From contig JBDTIZ010000307.1 in the NCBI GenBank assembly GCA_039936115.1, forward strand, positions 1-7,327: 7,327 nt of DNA, in the 5' to 3' direction. This stretch comes from DATIJJ01 sp039936115 (GTDB taxonomy: Bacteria > Pseudomonadota > Gammaproteobacteria > DSM-16500). The notes under the pieces were generated by a model. The model was not told the DNA's origin and made no database searches. It saw only the letters and a program-made list of their open reading frames with translations. Both the position numbers and the translations under genes were made by a program. Shown in pieces: positions 5,688 through 7,327 of this stretch; position 1 is the stretch's first letter; the number at the start of each line of letters is the position of its first letter.

Positions 5688-7327
5688 ATGAAAAATCTAA
5701 AAATCCTGTTTGCAGATCAAGATGTCATGGATCGCAAAGCCTATGGACATACCTTGCTAAATGACTTCAATAACGAATGCGAAATTTATGAAACAGATCG
5801 TGGTGATACCACGATAGAATTTTGTAGAACCCAAGATTTGGATTGCATCATTATTGGATATTTATTTCCAGACATGAATGGAATTGATTTAATCAAAGCT
5901 TTAAAAAGTAATGGCGATTTTACGGCGCCGATAATTATGTTAACCAGTCGAGGCGACGAAACTGTTGCTGTGAAAGCAATGAAAGAAGGTGCCGCTGATT
6001 ATGTCACAAAAAATCAAAAAAATCAGGACAACTTGGCAAAAACTATTCTTAATGCAATTGAAAAATCGGCATTAGAAAATAAAATACAAGAGCAAGAAGA
6101 AAAATTAAAAAAATTAGCCCATTATGATTCATTGACAGGTGTTATGAATCGTATTTCTTTTATCGATGCAGCTAAACACGCTATTGCAGACACGAAGAAA
6201 AATCAACAATTGTTAGCCATTTTATATATAGATTTAGACAACTTTAAAACTATTAATGATACGTTAGGACACTATGCTGGCGATGAACTGTTGCAAGCTA
6301 TCTCAAAACGTCTCACAGGCTTGTTACGCAAAGATGATATCTTGGCGCGTCTTGGCGGCGATGAATTTGTTTTATTACTTTCACGGTTAGGCTCACTCGC
6401 TGACGCTGAAATTGTTGCGAAAAAAATTATTGAAAATAGCAAACCACCTTATCAAATCGGCGCAAATAATGCTTATATTAATGTAAGTATTGGCATTGCA
6501 CATTATCCTGAATGTGGCAAAAACTTAAATGAACTATTAAAGAGTGCTGACTTTGCCTTATATAGAGCAAAACAATTAGGCCGTGGTTCTATTCAATTTT
6601 TTAATGATGAAATCAGACAAACTTATCAAAAAAAACTGGTCATCGAAACAGGATTACATACCGCAATTGAAAAACAACAATTCTTTTTGGTTTACCAACC
6701 CATATTTGATTTAAAAACTGAAACTATTGTTGGCATGGAAGCATTGTTGCGTTGGCAACATCCTGTATATGGTGTAATGCCACCCCAGCAATTCATCAAA
6801 ATAGCAGAAGAATCTGGGGAAATTATACCAATTGGTAAGTGGGTAATTGAGAACGCATGTCAACAATTTGAATATTGGCACAAGCTATGTGCTGAGCACT
6901 TGTCTCTAACGGTTGCAATTAATCTCTCACCTATTGAATTATCAAATAACCAATTTTTTGAAACGTTGACTGATGTTTTAAATAGAATTTCACTACCTCC
7001 TGAAAGCATTCAACTCGAAATCACAGAACTAGGATTAATCGAATTTGCTCAACATGAAATGATGATGCAAAATCTACGCGGTATTTCATTACAACTTGCG
7101 ATTGATAATTTTGGCCGTGGCTATTCTTCTCTTGAAAAAATTAAAAAAATGCCTGTGACTTCATTAAAAATAGATTCCTCTTTAGTGCACGCTTTAACGC
7201 ACGGAGAGGCAGACGAAGCGATTGTGAAATCAATCATTCATATTGGACAAGATCTAGGATTAAAAGTCAGCGCAGAAGGGATAGAAACTAAAGCTCAACT
7301 TGAAGCCTTAGTAAAGTTGAATTGTCC
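5688..7327 (+). CDS. Receiver-GGDEF-EAL cyclic-di-GMP signalling protein, 3' truncated by the window edge
   Basis: The frame is open from ATG 5688 to the last base (546 full codons), so the stop lies outside. Domains: a receiver (about residues 1-125), a short charged coiled-coil linker (about 126-144, ENKIQEQEEKLKKL), a GGDEF diguanylate cyclase domain (about 145-310) and an EAL phosphodiesterase domain (from about 330, cut near residue 546, probably some 20-40 residues short). The cyclase looks competent: DSLTG, IDLDNFK with D182 and D184, NDTLGH, GGDEF at 223-227, and an inhibitory-site RKDD (RxxD) at 214-217 exactly five residues before it. The EAL domain keeps EALLRW (E351), NLSP, LEITE (443-447), KID (K494) and AEGIET (E530), but reads DNFGRG at 473-478 where DDFGTG is usual. 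The receiver has D10, T86 and K108 but Q11 in the acidic pair and G57 where the phospho-acceptor Asp belongs. Predicted cytoplasmic: no membrane segment. It is transcribed away from the repeat-protein gene. A net cyclase with weak or no phosphodiesterase activity and phosphorylation-independent input is my inference. Confidence 0.93.
   Translation, partial: MKNLKILFADQDVMDRKAYGHTLLNDFNNECEIYETDRGDTTIEFCRTQDLDCIIIGYLFPDMNGIDLIKALKSNGDFTAPIIMLTSRGDETVAVKAMKEGAADYVTKNQKNQDNLAKTILNAIEKSALENKIQEQEEKLKKLAHYDSLTGVMNRISFIDAAKHAIADTKKNQQLLAILYIDLDNFKTINDTLGHYAGDELLQAISKRLTGLLRKDDILARLGGDEFVLLLSRLGSLADAEIVAKKIIENSKPPYQIGANNAYINVSIGIAHYPECGKNLNELLKSADFALYRAKQLGRGSIQFFNDEIRQTYQKKLVIETGLHTAIEKQQFFLVYQPIFDLKTETIVGMEALLRWQHPVYGVMPPQQFIKIAEESGEIIPIGKWVIENACQQFEYWHKLCAEHLSLTVAINLSPIELSNNQFFETLTDVLNRISLPPESIQLEITELGLIEFAQHEMMMQNLRGISLQLAIDNFGRGYSSLEKIKKMPVTSLKIDSSLVHALTHGEADEAIVKSIIHIGQDLGLKVSAEGIETKAQLEALVKLNC

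Noticed and set aside
1..7327. CRISPR array, tRNA or rRNA genes, transposase genes
   Set aside because: No direct-repeat/spacer pattern, no cloverleaf or rRNA-like stretch, and no transposase motif was seen on either strand.

Overview
The window is AT-rich DNA of gammaproteobacterial type. The gene set (an AddA/RecB-class helicase-nuclease, a giant ankyrin/TPR repeat protein, a receiver-GGDEF-EAL protein) together with short GC-rich palindromic repeats between genes is most like the Legionellales and relatives (Legionella, Coxiella, Aquicella-like bacteria). This placement is inferred from style; no marker gene in the window fixes it.

Layout: (1) 2-1147, + strand: the C-terminal part of a UvrD/Rep-family helicase fused to a PD-(D/E)XK nuclease, truncated by the left edge. 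(2) 1148-1366: a non-coding strip between convergent genes, occupied by two palindromic repeats. One is a compact 8-bp-arm hairpin (1190-1210). The other is a 98-bp inverted repeat with 30-bp arms, each arm being itself a hairpin (1266-1363). (3) 1367-5429, - strand: a very large locus encoding alternating ankyrin and TPR blocks. Its main frame (1249 codons) has no ATG start. It overlaps by 10 bases an 81-codon frame that also lacks an ATG, and that frame sits behind a short ATG-started frame ending just past an eight-A tract. I read this as one gene of about 1350 codons whose 5' end is split by two frame changes, either real decay, slippage or sequence error. (4) 5430-5687: a divergent intergenic region with a TATAAT box and a good Shine-Dalgarno site for the rightward gene. 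(5) 5688 to the right edge, + strand: a cyclic-di-GMP signalling protein (receiver, GGDEF, EAL), open at the window end, so its stop codon is not visible.

The three genes do not look like one operon: the helicase and the repeat protein converge, and the repeat protein and the signalling protein diverge. The most notable points are the split 5' end of the repeat-protein gene, the mixed ANK-TPR-ANK-TPR architecture typical of host-interacting proteins, and the signalling protein's substitutions: Gly at the expected phospho-acceptor Asp of the receiver, and Asn in the metal-binding Asp pair of the EAL domain, while its GGDEF domain keeps all recognisable catalytic motifs.
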